A model generated the notes under the pieces. That model worked only from the letters and a program-made list of their open reading frames with translations. It made no database searches and had not been told where the DNA came from. The translations under genes and the position numbers were made by a program. Shown piece by piece: positions 34,836 through 44,074 of a DNA stretch of 64,000 nucleotides. The stretch's first letter is position 1. Every line of letters begins with the position of its first letter. The stretch is from contig MKWG01000002.1 in the NCBI GenBank assembly GCA_001899685.1, positions 105,953-169,952 on the forward strand. The letters run 5' to 3'. This DNA is from Sphingobacteriales bacterium 44-15 (GTDB taxonomy: Bacteria > Bacteroidota > Bacteroidia > Chitinophagales > Chitinophagaceae).

Positions 34836-35984
34836 TTAATCTGGCTTTATAATAAGTTTTTTCCCTTCTATTGTAAAAGACACTTTATTTACCTCCAGGA
34901 TCCTGAGCACCTCCGACAGGCTCAGATCTCTTTCTATTTCTCCAACAAATTGTCTCTCCTCGTTGTTCCCTTCGTACACCACCTCCACGTCATACCATCG
35001 CGCTACCTGCTTTAACACGCTGTGAAGCCCGGCCCTGTCAAATTGAAAATAACCATTCTTCCATGCCATCACGTTTTCAACATTCACATCGCTTACTATT
35101 CTTACATCATTGTGCACTAAAGCCTGCTGCCCGGGTTTTAATGAACCATTACTGCTCCTGGTCTTTATTTTTACAGATCCCTCCAGCAGGGTCACCTTTA
35201 TATTATTATCGTCGTCTTCAAAGGCGTTTACGTTAAAATGTGTGCCCGTTACCACTACATCCATCCCGCCGTTATGAACTATAAATTGCTTTGATTTATC
35301 ATGCGCTACTTCAAAATAAGCCTCCCCTGTCACAGCAACCTCTCTCGTATTACCTGCAAATACAACGGGATAGCTCAAAGAAGATCCGGCATTCAGCCAA
35401 ACCCTCGTGCCATCCGTCAGGAGCATGTTGATCACCTTGCTGCCCCTGGGATTTGATAATGTATTATACTCCATTTTGTCCCCGGATATCCCATTCGCCC
35501 GGTACACTATTTCTCCACTGGATAGTTTTACAAGCTTCCCGGTCCCTTCCGACACTGTGGAGCCATCGCTTATGCTATCCAGGTAAATTTGTTGCCCGTT
35601 TGCCAACGTGATCAATGCCCTGTTAGACTGTGGAGCATGCACATCATTGGGCAATTTTGCCTGTACAATTTGAGGCTTTTGCAGACTTGTGCCAGTAAAC
35701 AAAAAATATGCCCCTACCCCTATCAGGATAGCAACCGAAGCCGCTACCCACCAACCCCTTCGAGACACGGAATATATACCACGCCTCCCCGGCGGGCTCT
35801 GTATTTTTTTCAGGATAGCCGATTCAAGCGTCTGCTGCAATTGCTCTTTCTCTCCTTCACCCCATTCCCATTCCCCGGTCTCTATCAATTGACGATACCA
35901 GCTTTCAACTAATTCTTTTTCCGACCGGGTAATATTACCCGTCTGGTACCGTTGCAACAGTTCCCTGGCTTGTTTGATATCCAT
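34836..35984 (-). CDS. FecR-family anti-sigma factor (locus 1)
   Basis: A single-span inner-membrane regulator, 382 residues. The cytoplasmic N-terminal part (about 1-75) should hold the sigma factor. The membrane helix is at about 77-96 (WWVAASVAILIGVGAYFLF). The periplasmic FecR domain has GSKVINMLLTDGTRVWLNAG, VTGEAYFEVAHD and VVTGTHFNVNAFEDD, and a C-terminal DUF4974 domain (FDRAGLHSVLKQVARWYDVE) should contact the STN domain of SusC. It lies 68 nt after the sigma gene and 214 nt before susC. The domain layout is exactly that of FecR proteins in Bacteroidota uptake loci. Confidence 0.96.
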   Translation of the reverse strand: MDIKQARELLQRYQTGNITRSEKELVESWYRQLIETGEWEWGEGEKEQLQQTLESAILKKIQSPPGRRGIYSVSRRGWWVAASVAILIGVGAYFLFTGTSLQKPQIVQAKLPNDVHAPQSNRALITLANGQQIYLDSISDGSTVSEGTGKLVKLSSGEIVYRANGISGDKMEYNTLSNPRGSKVINMLLTDGTRVWLNAGSSLSYPVVFAGNTREVAVTGEAYFEVAHDKSKQFIVHNGGMDVVVTGTHFNVNAFEDDDNNIKVTLLEGSVKIKTRSSNGSLKPGQQALVHNDVRIVSDVNVENVMAWKNGYFQFDRAGLHSVLKQVARWYDVEVVYEGNNEERQFVGEIERDLSLSEVLRILEVNKVSFTIEGKKLIIKPD

Positions 35985-36052
35985 TTAAAAGTATATGGTC
36001 TTATATAAGAGTCCGGTGAAAGACGGGATAGGGGTAAAAGAAAAAATATTTT

Positions 36053-36628
36053 TCAGAATAAATAAGAAATGAGCACCGAAATAAAAGTAGGAGTGTATTG
36101 AATTGCTGTTTTTATAAGTTGCAATGCATGTTGTATATGCTTTTTTACCGTTTCAACAGAAACGCTTAATTGCTCGGCTATCTCTTTATGGCTGAGCTGC
36201 TGCTGCCGGCTTAGTATATACACCTGCTGCATTTTGGGAGGCATTTTCGTCACTGCAGAGCTGAGCGCCTTTTGTAACTCTTCTAATTGCAGATCTACTT
36301 CCGCATTGGGAGGCAGCCAGTTTACGGAAACATCAGCCAGCACTGCAAGGTAATCACGACGGGTAACATTTTTTTCTATATGATGAATAGCCTTATACCG
36401 GACTGCAGTATGAAGATAATTAATAAGCGACCCTTCTATTTTTAATGTATGACGCCGGTTCCACAGGGAAAGAAAAACATCCTGTATCACATCAGCGGCA
36501 TTAGTTTTTTCCCGGAGCGCCTTTACAGCAACAACAAACATTTCCTCCCAGTAGCGGCGATATAATATAGTAAAGGCTGTGCTATCATTTTCCGATATCC
36601 GTTCCAGCAATTCTTTATCTGTATACAT
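36053..36628 (-). CDS. ECF RNA polymerase sigma factor (locus 1)
   Basis: A 191-residue ECF sigma-70 factor. Region 2 (about residues 20-85) has FTILYRRYWEEMFVVAVKAL and AADVIQDVFLSLWNRR. Region 4 (about 125-180) has the helix-turn-helix with LSRQQQLSHKEIAEQLSVSV and VKKHIQHAL. It ends in a hydrophobic tail (FISVLISYLF), seen also in the sigma of the second locus. With FecR and an STN-bearing SusC following, it should direct polymerase to the susCD genes when the substrate is sensed. Start ATG at 36628. Confidence 0.95.
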   Translation of the reverse strand: MYTDKELLERISENDSTAFTILYRRYWEEMFVVAVKALREKTNAADVIQDVFLSLWNRRHTLKIEGSLINYLHTAVRYKAIHHIEKNVTRRDYLAVLADVSVNWLPPNAEVDLQLEELQKALSSAVTKMPPKMQQVYILSRQQQLSHKEIAEQLSVSVETVKKHIQHALQLIKTAIQYTPTFISVLISYLF

Positions 36629-36720
36629 ACAAGGGTTGGAAAGCAGTTATCTAATCAGTTTTAGTAAATGTAAGATTACATAAATTTCAATTTCCCTGCA
36701 AATTTATTAGAAGCCTGCGA

Positions 36721-37821
36721 TTAATTCAACAGCGCATACACAGCGAAACTTGCCAGCCAGTGCTCACCTCCGTAATTGCCGCTGACCACACTGGGTAATG
36801 CAGCAGATAAATGATGTATCGCTGAATGCATCATCATTTTTTTATAAGGATGACCGGCAGGCAGCACTGAAGCGATCCCTTTCATACACCAGCTTCTGCT
36901 GAAACAAAGCCCGTCGAGATGCACGATCTGGTAATCTGTCCTGTCGGAGATCACAGGCAAAATCGTGAGATGCTTTAATCCCGCAGGGCTGATAAAGCCA
37001 CTCAGCCATACGTTGAAATCTTTTCGTGGCAGTATCCTGCGCATAAGATCAATCTCTTCCAGCGCAGGCGAAAGGAAATCAGCGCCATCCGGCTCCCAGG
37101 AGGCAGGCACATTTTTATCTTTGCCGTACAGACGCTTCGCACAACTGCGGATTGCATCTTCAAAAGCAGTATCATTCAGCGCTTTTGCGTAATCAAAAGC
37201 AAGCACTAACCCAAAAGCAGTATTAGGATGCACACCTGTTCTGTTGGGATAAGTCTGCCTGGGAAGAAAAATTTTCCACCGGTCAACGATCTTTTGCGCG
37301 AGCGGCTGCAATGCGGCATACCATCTTTCCCCATCGGGATCGTTCCAGTTGTGAAGCTCTTCTGTAAGCTTCAGCAGCCATCCCCATCCGTAGGTACGTT
37401 CCCAGGTATTGGCCAGGGGCGCATCAAAATATTTTACCTCCACCGCAATATGCGCTGCAGTAATATTTTTATTTATAGCTTCCCGTATAACTTCAGCCTC
37501 CGGCAATTGGGGAAATGCTTTCAGCAATCTTATCATCATCCAATGCCCGTGCACACAGGAATGCCAGTCGAAGCAGCCGAAGAAAGCAGGATGTATCTGC
37601 CGCGGTGTCAGCACATGATCGCTGTCGCCCGCTGAAGTGTGACTGGTTTTATTGGGATATTCCTGAGCTATACATTTTAGCGGCAGTGATGCCAGCAAAG
37701 AGGCGCCCTTTACCGTCAATACAAATCCTGAACTATCAGGTTTGATATTGAAAAGGTCACTGGTCTGTGCTGATACCAATAGTGGTATACAATATATAAA
37801 AAGAAGTATACATCTTCTCAT
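36721..37821 (-). CDS. DUF2891 family secreted protein
   Basis: A 366-residue protein with a signal peptide (ILLFIYCIPLLVSAQ) and a domain matching DUF2891. Marks are the HPAFFGCFDWHSCVHGHWMM segment near residue 80, GWGWLLKLTEELHNW, HPNTAFGLVLAFDYA, the EPDGADFLSP motif and SGNYGGEHWLASFAVYAL at the end. The rich Trp/His/Asp content and helical pattern suggest an alpha/alpha-toroid enzyme acting on sugars, but no activity is proved for the family as far as I know. It lies 92 nt upstream of the sigma gene on the same strand. It may belong to uptake locus 1. Confidence 0.88.
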   Translation of the reverse strand: MRRCILLFIYCIPLLVSAQTSDLFNIKPDSSGFVLTVKGASLLASLPLKCIAQEYPNKTSHTSAGDSDHVLTPRQIHPAFFGCFDWHSCVHGHWMMIRLLKAFPQLPEAEVIREAINKNITAAHIAVEVKYFDAPLANTWERTYGWGWLLKLTEELHNWNDPDGERWYAALQPLAQKIVDRWKIFLPRQTYPNRTGVHPNTAFGLVLAFDYAKALNDTAFEDAIRSCAKRLYGKDKNVPASWEPDGADFLSPALEEIDLMRRILPRKDFNVWLSGFISPAGLKHLTILPVISDRTDYQIVHLDGLCFSRSWCMKGIASVLPAGHPYKKMMMHSAIHHLSAALPSVVSGNYGGEHWLASFAVYALLN

Positions 37822-38166
37822 ACGCAGTTTTTTAAACCTCTGTAATTACAAAAATGCATTTTTTTATAATGCATCAATAAAGGTAATACGGTTAGTTAAT
37901 ATTCAATTATGAGTTTCCAATGTAATAAGGTTTTTGAGATGGCCGTAGGGATTGCTTCTCCCGACCTTCGGTTGGGATCGCAAGGGCAAGAATATTGATA
38001 ATTTTGTAGTTTTCGCAATACTTAAAGCCTGCAAATAGTCCACACTCTCGTTCGTCACTGCAAACCACGTATAGAACGCTTAATTGTGAGGGGTGCCGCC
38101 AAAGTGGTGAAGCAGTCTCCTTAGTTGGTAAAGGGAGAGTTTACTCAAAGCTTGTCAAAGTGATCA
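37822..38166. other. Intergenic stretch before the FAD oxidoreductase 3' end
   Basis: No gene is seen in these 345 bases. They include the DUF2891 promoter side (AT-rich, TTTTTATAATG near 37860) and a degenerate repeat at 37946-37990. The rest, around 38030-38160, is of mixed composition without an open frame, and could be a decayed gene or mobile element. Confidence 0.5.
37946..37990. repeat. Degenerate GATTGCTTC-type repeat
   Basis: The sequence GGGATTGCTTCTCCCGACCT at 37948-37967 continues into GGTTGGGATCGCAAGGGCAA. It looks like a worn copy of the hairpin repeat with GATTGCTTC and TCGCAATGAC ends that is scattered in many bacterial genomes. The stem CCCGACC/GGTTGGG at 37960-37976 has one G-T wobble. 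Confidence 0.45.
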
Positions 38167-39177
38167 TTAAATATCCAACACCATCTTCGCCATTTGCTTT
38201 GCAAGCAACGGTCCCATAGAAAATCCACGCGTGCCCAATCCGTTCAGCATGGCCACTGACGGTATTTCCGGATGTTGCATTACCACAGGCACCTGCCCTG
38301 CTGTTGTCGGGCGCTCTGCCACAATATGATCAATAATAGCATAAGGCACCTGCAACCATTTATTCAAAACAGCCGCGGCATGTTGTCGCCAGGCTACATC
38401 TGGAAGCAAATCATTATAATCCCACCTGTAGTTAGAGCCACACCAGAACATGCTTCCATGGGCCGGCACCAGCCGCAGTTGCTGGTGATATATATATGAA
38501 GCATCTAATGCGGGTATATCTACCAGCAAAGCTTCTCCGCGGTTTCTTGTAAACGGTATTTTACCGAAAAAAGGATTATACATGCCGGCCGCGCCTTCGC
38601 AAAAAATGATCTTTTTCGCATCAACGCCATTCCAGTGTATCCCGGCAGCATCAATAACTGCATCCGGATACTCAAAGCGATCTTCTGTCACCATAGCATG
38701 ATCTGAAAGATACTGCCGCCAGCAGGAAAGCAGCAATACCGCATCAATACGCCATACCGGGGAGATTTTATTGACCCCATGCGTATAATTAAATTTTCTT
38801 TGCAAATACAGGTTCTCGTCGTCATCTATTTCCTGAAGCTGATCCTCTATAGCTTTCTTAGATTGCGCAAAAAGTTGCTTCGATATTTCGTTTTCGTGAA
38901 ATGCAAATATTGAATGACGGTGGAGGATATGAATATTTAAGAACTTCTCAATTCCCGTATAGGTAAGAAGCGCCTCAGGAATATACAGCTCATGATCTTT
39001 TACAAAATTCCATTTGGGGATATTCAACGGATTGAGCACCGCGCCCGCCACCCGGCTTGCCATAGTACCCCCATCATCATGATCTGCTACAACAACAGAT
39101 GCTCCATTCCGGATCAGCTCATAACTGAGCAGGGTACCCGCAATACCCGAGCCTACAATGAGATAATCTGTTTGCAT
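38167..39177 (-). CDS. FAD-dependent oxidoreductase (DAO family)
   Basis: A flavoprotein of 336 residues in the D-amino-acid oxidase fold. The N-terminal dinucleotide-binding motif is DYLIVGSGIAGTLLSYELIR (about residues 3-22). The family's ASRVAGAVLNPLN segment follows, and the C-terminal FAD-contact is NGLGTRGFSMGPLLAKQMA. It resembles the oxidase half of MnmC (tRNA wobble-uridine modification) in its ends, but no methyltransferase half is present, so the substrate is uncertain. It lies 8 nt after the helicase gene on the same strand and is probably co-transcribed. Confidence 0.88.
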   Translation of the reverse strand: MQTDYLIVGSGIAGTLLSYELIRNGASVVVADHDDGGTMASRVAGAVLNPLNIPKWNFVKDHELYIPEALLTYTGIEKFLNIHILHRHSIFAFHENEISKQLFAQSKKAIEDQLQEIDDDENLYLQRKFNYTHGVNKISPVWRIDAVLLLSCWRQYLSDHAMVTEDRFEYPDAVIDAAGIHWNGVDAKKIIFCEGAAGMYNPFFGKIPFTRNRGEALLVDIPALDASYIYHQQLRLVPAHGSMFWCGSNYRWDYNDLLPDVAWRQHAAAVLNKWLQVPYAIIDHIVAERPTTAGQVPVVMQHPEIPSVAMLNGLGTRGFSMGPLLAKQMAKMVLDI

Positions 39178-39185
39178 ATCCTGTA

Positions 39186-41666
39186 TCAGCTTAGTATGCG
39201 CAGCCTGGCATAATTAAGCATGATCTTTTTTTCTCCGTTCATCTCAAATTTGACCAGTGCAACCGGGTTTTGAGAGCTTCCTTCTACTTTTATTACTTCT
39301 CCAAACCCGAACTTCTGATGCTCCACTTTCTGTCCTGCTTTCAGGTTGGACGTATCGCTTGCAACAAAATCAGCAGACGGCTTGTGTTCTACTACCTTAT
39401 TCTGCGGCTTAGGAGCAAGATATTCCGGGGTAGCAGTATTTTTTTTACCCGGAGGAGGTCCGTATCGTTTTTCAGCCTCCCTCGTTGCATTATTAAATCC
39501 TCCTCCATGCATCCTTTCAAACGCAGACCGCTGCGGAGAGAAACCGCCGCTGTTCCTGAACCCGCCGCCTGCATAGCTTTTGTCAATATATTCTTCTGGT
39601 ATCTCGCTGATGAAACGGCTTGGCTCATTTTGTATCAGGCTCCCGAAGCGGTAACGGGAATTGGCGTAAGTGATCCAGAGCTTTTGCTTGGCTCTTGTTA
39701 CCACCACATAAAACAACCGGCGCTCTTCCTCAAGTTCCTCCCGGGTATTAATACTCATAGCATTGGGGAAAAGGCTTTCTTCCAGTCCGGCAGCAAATAC
39801 ACAACCAAATTCAAGTCCCTTCGCCGCATGGATGGTCATCAGTTTTACGGTATCGGCATCAGCACTTTTTTCATCGGCATCGGTAAGCAAAGTGATCTGC
39901 TGCAGGTAGCTGCCGAGGCTTCTGTCTGCATCTCCAGGAATATCTTGTTCAGTAACCGGTATTGCCGGATCATTTTCTTCCTGTTTCTCCTGCGCAAATA
40001 ATCCTTCCTCTACAAAAGCAGTAATTTCTTCACCTTCAATGATGATCCCGTCTTCATCCATCACTATCGGAGTTGTCTGACCGCTGCTGTCTACCCATTC
40101 TTTTATGGAGTTAAGTAACTCCTGAATATTTTCATAGCGTGCAACGCCTTCTGTGCTTTTATCATTGAACAGCTCCCTGACAAAACTGGTTTGCTTTCCT
40201 ACATGCATTGCTACTTCGTAAGCATTTTTATGCTGAAGCATGCTTGAGAAGCTTTTTATCATCAGCACAAAGTTTTCAATGGATTCCAGCGTGCCGGCTT
40301 TGAACCCGAATTCACGCGCCCGTTCCAGCACCTGCCAGAAAGAGATATTGTTTTCATTAGCTGCAAGCACCGCCCTGTCTATCGAAGTTTTCCCTATGCC
40401 TCTCGCCGGATAGTTGATGATGCGCTTCAGCGCTTCCTCGTCATTGGGGTTTACCAGTATACGCAGGTAAGCGATATAATCTTTGATCTCCTTGCGCTGA
40501 TAAAAGCTGATGCCACCGTAAATAGTATAGGCTATGCCCATCCTTCTCAAAGCCTCTTCAAACGCACGGCTCTGGGCGTTGGTGCGGTATAGTATTGCAA
40601 AATCCTTATTCTTAAAGTGGTTGCGGAGCTTTTGCTCCTGTATGGTATCGGCTACAAATTTCCCTTCATCATTATCCGTCATGGTGCGTACAAGACGGAT
40701 CTTTTCCCCCGTAGTATTTTCCGTAAAAAGCTTTTTCTCGATCTGTCCTTTATTATGACTGATCACTTCATTGGCAACATTCAGTATATTTTGTGTGCTG
40801 CGGTAATTCTGTTCCAGCTTTACCACTTTTACATCATCATAATCTTTCTGGAACTGCAGGATGTTTTCAATGGTGGCGCCACGAAAGCTGTAAATGCTTT
40901 GCGCATCATCGCCCACCACGCATACATTTTCGTGCATGGCGCCCAGCAGCTTGATGATCTCGTATTGTGCAGGGTTGGTATCCTGGTATTCATCAATAAG
41001 TATATATTTAAACTTGCGCTGGTATTTGCTTAGGGCTTCCGGGAAAAACCTGAGCAGATCATACATCTTTATCAGCAGGTCGTCGAAATCCATTGCGCCA
41101 TTCTTGAAGCAGCGTTTGGTATACGCATCAAATATTTTAGCGATCGCCGGGCGGTTGGCGCGCATATCTTCCTGCTGAATGGCATAGTCATTGGCGTACT
41201 CTTCGGCATTTACCAGGGCATTTTTTGCGCTGGATATACGGTTGTACACGGTATTCGGCTTATAATGCTTGTCATCGAGGTTCATTTCATTGATCACCGT
41301 CTTGACCACGCTTTTAGCGTCGTCGGTATCGTAGATCGTAAAATTATTAGGATAGCCCAGGCGATGGGCTTCGCCGCGCAGTATTCTCGCAAACACGCTG
41401 TGAAAGGTGCCGATATACAGGTTACGGGCATCACTGTTGCCTAGGATATGCTCAATCCTTTCCTTCATTTCCCTGGCGGCCTTATTGGTGAACGTCAGCG
41501 CCAGTATATTAAATGCATCCACGCCATTCGCCATCAGGTGCGCTATACGGGTAGTCAGCACTTTGGTTTTACCGCTGCCGGCCCCGGCAATGATCATAAG
41601 CGGTCCGTCAATATGCGTTACCGCTTCTTTTTGTCTCTCATTCAACCCTTTTAAATAATCCTGCAT
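39186..41666 (-). CDS. pcrA: UvrD/PcrA-type superfamily 1 DNA helicase
   Basis: A 3'-5' DNA helicase of repair and replication-fork maintenance, 826 residues. Walker A is AGAGSGKT (27-34). The Q-motif is NERQKEAV, Walker B is LIDEYQDTNPAQ, and later motifs include VGDDAQSIYSFRGA, LEQNYRSTQNIL, TIHAAKGLEF and VVVTRAKQKLWITYA. The C-terminal tail ends in a Tudor-like domain (KAGQKVEHQKFGFGEVIKV), as in PcrA/UvrD. Length is normal. It is the first gene of a pair with the FAD oxidoreductase 8 nt downstream. Confidence 0.96.
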   Translation of the reverse strand: MQDYLKGLNERQKEAVTHIDGPLMIIAGAGSGKTKVLTTRIAHLMANGVDAFNILALTFTNKAAREMKERIEHILGNSDARNLYIGTFHSVFARILRGEAHRLGYPNNFTIYDTDDAKSVVKTVINEMNLDDKHYKPNTVYNRISSAKNALVNAEEYANDYAIQQEDMRANRPAIAKIFDAYTKRCFKNGAMDFDDLLIKMYDLLRFFPEALSKYQRKFKYILIDEYQDTNPAQYEIIKLLGAMHENVCVVGDDAQSIYSFRGATIENILQFQKDYDDVKVVKLEQNYRSTQNILNVANEVISHNKGQIEKKLFTENTTGEKIRLVRTMTDNDEGKFVADTIQEQKLRNHFKNKDFAILYRTNAQSRAFEEALRRMGIAYTIYGGISFYQRKEIKDYIAYLRILVNPNDEEALKRIINYPARGIGKTSIDRAVLAANENNISFWQVLERAREFGFKAGTLESIENFVLMIKSFSSMLQHKNAYEVAMHVGKQTSFVRELFNDKSTEGVARYENIQELLNSIKEWVDSSGQTTPIVMDEDGIIIEGEEITAFVEEGLFAQEKQEENDPAIPVTEQDIPGDADRSLGSYLQQITLLTDADEKSADADTVKLMTIHAAKGLEFGCVFAAGLEESLFPNAMSINTREELEEERRLFYVVVTRAKQKLWITYANSRYRFGSLIQNEPSRFISEIPEEYIDKSYAGGGFRNSGGFSPQRSAFERMHGGGFNNATREAEKRYGPPPGKKNTATPEYLAPKPQNKVVEHKPSADFVASDTSNLKAGQKVEHQKFGFGEVIKVEGSSQNPVALVKFEMNGEKKIMLNYARLRILS

Positions 41667-41753
41667 GGCTGCAAGTTAATAAAAGACAGAGAGCGGGAAA
41701 AGTTTGTGAAAAAACTTCAGGTTGCTATCAGACGAACTTTACGTTGAAGCACC

Positions 41754-41811
41754 ACGTGTGCATTTCAATTTTTCGCAGGCAGGTGGTGACACCCGGGGAA
41801 ATGCGCCCAGC
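41754..41811. repeat. Composite REP-like element, copy B (short)
   Basis: GCATTTCAATTTTTCGCAGG, with GTGACACCCGGGGAAATGCG following, matches the minus strand of the right end of copy A at 17107-17151. It is shorter, and its second arm lacks the ATT of the usual ends. It lies between the helicase and the second sigma gene, which are divergent. Confidence 0.75.
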
Positions 41812-41843
41812 ACCACAGCCAATAAAAAATCTGTTGAAATAGT

Positions 41844-41851
41844 TATTTTTG
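41844..41851 (+). promoter_or_regulatory. Candidate -7 promoter element for the second sigma gene
   Basis: TATTTTTG matches TAnnTTTG. It lies only 6 nt before the first ATG (41858). If it is used, the transcript would start at or very near the start codon, giving a leaderless or nearly leaderless mRNA, or translation would begin at ATG 41864. Confidence 0.35.
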
Positions 41852-41857
41852 TTTTCG

Positions 41858-42457
41858 ATGAGAATGCGCATTGCCAATGATAATGATTGCCTGCAAATGT
41901 TATCCAGGGGGGAAACTACTGCTCTTCAGTACCTTATACGTACCTATTTCCCCGTGCTGTGCAGGTATGCAAGGTCTGTAATGCGTTCCGCGCATGTTGA
42001 TGCGGAAGATGTGGTAGAAGAGGTATTCATTAAATTATGGCAGCGGCATGCCGATTTTAAACATATTTCCGAAGTAAAAGGATTTCTTTATACCTCTGTG
42101 CGGAACAGTTGCCTGAATATATTGCGCAGCCGGCAAAGGGAACAGGCAAGGAATGAGGCCTTTGTGCATTTGTATGCCGCTGAGACACAGGGCATGGAAA
42201 AGGAAATCATCATATCAGAGCTGCTTGCCCTTATCAGGAAAGCTGTTGATGAGCTGCCGCCAAAAATGCGCGAGATATTCTTTCTGAGCTACTATAAAAA
42301 AATGTCTACTCCTGAAATTGCCGAACAACTAAAGCTTTCTCATCAAACGGTACGCAATCAAAAAAGTAAAGCCCTCTCCTTACTGAAAAAGCAGTTCCAC
42401 GAAAAAAGTCCTGCTTTCTTCCTGTTGCTATCCATTCTTTCCGTGCTGGAAAAATAA
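41858..42457 (+). CDS. ECF RNA polymerase sigma factor (locus 2)
   Basis: An ECF sigma factor of 199 residues from the ATG at 41858; ATG 41864 is also possible, and an upstream TTG at 41849 is less likely. Region 2 has LQYLIRTYFPVLCRYARSVM and AEDVVEEVFIKLWQRH. Region 4 has LPPKMREIFFLSYYKKMST with the helix-turn-helix PEIAEQLKLSHQTVRNQKSK. The C-terminus is a hydrophobic tail (AFFLLLSILSVL), longer than in the locus 1 sigma. It is the first gene of sigma, FecR, SusC, SusD and FAD enzyme, all on the plus strand. The intergenic gap to fecR (164 nt) carries a heptad element. Confidence 0.94.
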   Translation: MRMRIANDNDCLQMLSRGETTALQYLIRTYFPVLCRYARSVMRSAHVDAEDVVEEVFIKLWQRHADFKHISEVKGFLYTSVRNSCLNILRSRQREQARNEAFVHLYAAETQGMEKEIIISELLALIRKAVDELPPKMREIFFLSYYKKMSTPEIAEQLKLSHQTVRNQKSKALSLLKKQFHEKSPAFFLLLSILSVLEK

Positions 42458-42520
42458 AAGTATTTTTTCCATAGTACAAAACCGGGATCGCGGTGTATAT
42501 AGTTTGTAGCGGTACGTTAA

Positions 42521-42575
42521 TCGTGAAACGTCAGACGTGAGACGTGAAATCCTTACATTTCACGTCTCACAATTG
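42521..42575. repeat. Heptad-unit inverted element, copy 9
   Basis: TGAAACG TCAGACG TGAGACG TGAAATC on the left, and ATTTCACG TCTCACA on the right, then AATTG. It lies between the sigma and fecR genes. A GTG inside it opens a spurious upstream extension of the fecR frame. Confidence 0.75.
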
Positions 42576-42621
42576 CTTATATCACAACGGTCTTAATTTA
42601 ACAGCAGTATATACATTTTGT

Positions 42622-43887
42622 ATGGACGAAAAGCATGTAGGCTATTCCATTTATATAGCCGGGTTAATATACCAGTACAGGAATGGTTCTCTTTCAGGAG
42701 AGGCATTAACCGAGCTCAATGCCTGGATTGCCGCCAACGACGGCAACCGGCTGCTTTTTGAAGAGCTGACCGGTGATGATGTATTGTTTGATGAGTTGCT
42801 GAAGATGGAGAGCGAAGAGGTGGAAAATCATGTGCAGCATATTATGGAACGGATCGGGGCTGGCAACAAGGAGGAAGCCACTCCTCTTCCGTCCATCGGT
42901 CTTTCCCGGAAGAAATGGTACTGGATAGCCGCCGCACTGTTTTTTACTGCGGTGTCGGTAACCGCTTTGTATTTTATCCATCGTCAGGGAACAGCAGACA
43001 CGCCCCTGCACTATACGGTACATCCTCCCATTCAGCCCGGTACGGATAAAGCCATTTTACAACTTGCTGACGGCACACAAATACCGCTCGGCAGCAGCCC
43101 GGGCAATCTAGCCAATCAACAACATCTCAACATAAAGAATGATAGCGGGATAGTGATCTATATGCCTGCTCACCGGATATCCGGTACTATCCCGGTCGCG
43201 ATGAATAGCATCATCACACCAAAGGGAGGACAATACCAGGTAGTGCTGCCCGACGGGACGCACGTATGGCTGAACGCATCCTCTTCCATTACTTTTCCAA
43301 CAGCTTTTGCAGGCGCGGAAAGGCGTGTTGAAATAACCGGCGAAGCTTATTTCGAGGTTGCGGAAATGCTGGTTTCTCCTGCCGATCATAAAAATGGCAA
43401 AAATAAGATCCCTTTTATTGTTGGTATAAATATGCCTTCCGGGACTGCAGGTGAAGTATTGGTACTGGGCACGCATTTTAACATTAATGCCTATCCGGAT
43501 GAATCAGCTATAAAAACCACCCTGGTGGAAGGCGCTGTTACGGTCAGGAAAGGAAAGGAATCTTTAAATATCCAGCCGGGGCAACAGGCAAGCATGGGCA
43601 TACAGGAAGCTGATTTTCAAACCAGCTATCCCGATATCGAGGAAGTGCTGGCCTGGAAAAACGGGAGATTCAAATTCAATAATACCGATGCGGTCAGCAT
43701 TATGCGCCAGATAGCCCGATGGTATGATGTGGAGATCAAAACAGAAGGCGACCTCGGCGCTATCCGGTTCTCGGGTGGCATAAGCCGCAAGGATGATATA
43801 GAAAAGCTGCTGGAGATTTTAGAGAGTGAGGGAAGAGTGAAATTTATAAGGCGGGGAAGAAATATTACAGTGGAACCCAACCTCTGA
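42622..43887 (+). CDS. FecR-family anti-sigma factor (locus 2)
   Basis: A 421-residue single-span membrane regulator. The chosen ATG at 42622 gives MDEKHVGYSIYIAGLIYQY, a normal FecR start; the longer frame from 42544 begins inside a repeat. Order: cytoplasmic sigma-binding part (1-90), membrane helix at about 98-117 (YWIAAALFFTAVSVTALYFI), FecR domain with GGQYQVVLPDGTHVWLNASS, VEITGEAYFEVAEM and VLGTHFNINAYPDE, and DUF4974 with VSIMRQIARWYDVE. It has a longer insert after GEAYFEV than the locus 1 FecR (about residues 255-285). Confidence 0.95.
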   Translation: MDEKHVGYSIYIAGLIYQYRNGSLSGEALTELNAWIAANDGNRLLFEELTGDDVLFDELLKMESEEVENHVQHIMERIGAGNKEEATPLPSIGLSRKKWYWIAAALFFTAVSVTALYFIHRQGTADTPLHYTVHPPIQPGTDKAILQLADGTQIPLGSSPGNLANQQHLNIKNDSGIVIYMPAHRISGTIPVAMNSIITPKGGQYQVVLPDGTHVWLNASSSITFPTAFAGAERRVEITGEAYFEVAEMLVSPADHKNGKNKIPFIVGINMPSGTAGEVLVLGTHFNINAYPDESAIKTTLVEGAVTVRKGKESLNIQPGQQASMGIQEADFQTSYPDIEEVLAWKNGRFKFNNTDAVSIMRQIARWYDVEIKTEGDLGAIRFSGGISRKDDIEKLLEILESEGRVKFIRRGRNITVEPNL

Positions 43888-44074
43888 ACAGCCCGGGATA
43901 TTACACTATTTTATCACCATAAAAGAATAGCTATGATCAAATAAGCCATCTACAACAAATAACCGGTTTAAAAACAGAACGGGAACCCTGCCGTTACAGG
44001 ATCCCCGATAGTTTTGAACTACTAAGGTTGCTTCGACTAAAAAACAATTTCGCAAATCAAAACTTAACAAAAGT

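Noticed and set aside
38000-38160. Possible decayed gene or small RNA between DUF2891 and the FAD oxidoreductase
   Set aside because: No open frame, no strong hairpin or terminator, and no resemblance to a known RNA that I could name.
42544-42621. 26-codon upstream extension of the second FecR gene
   Set aside because: The extension begins at a GTG inside heptad element copy 9, and the family-like N-terminus starts at ATG 42622.
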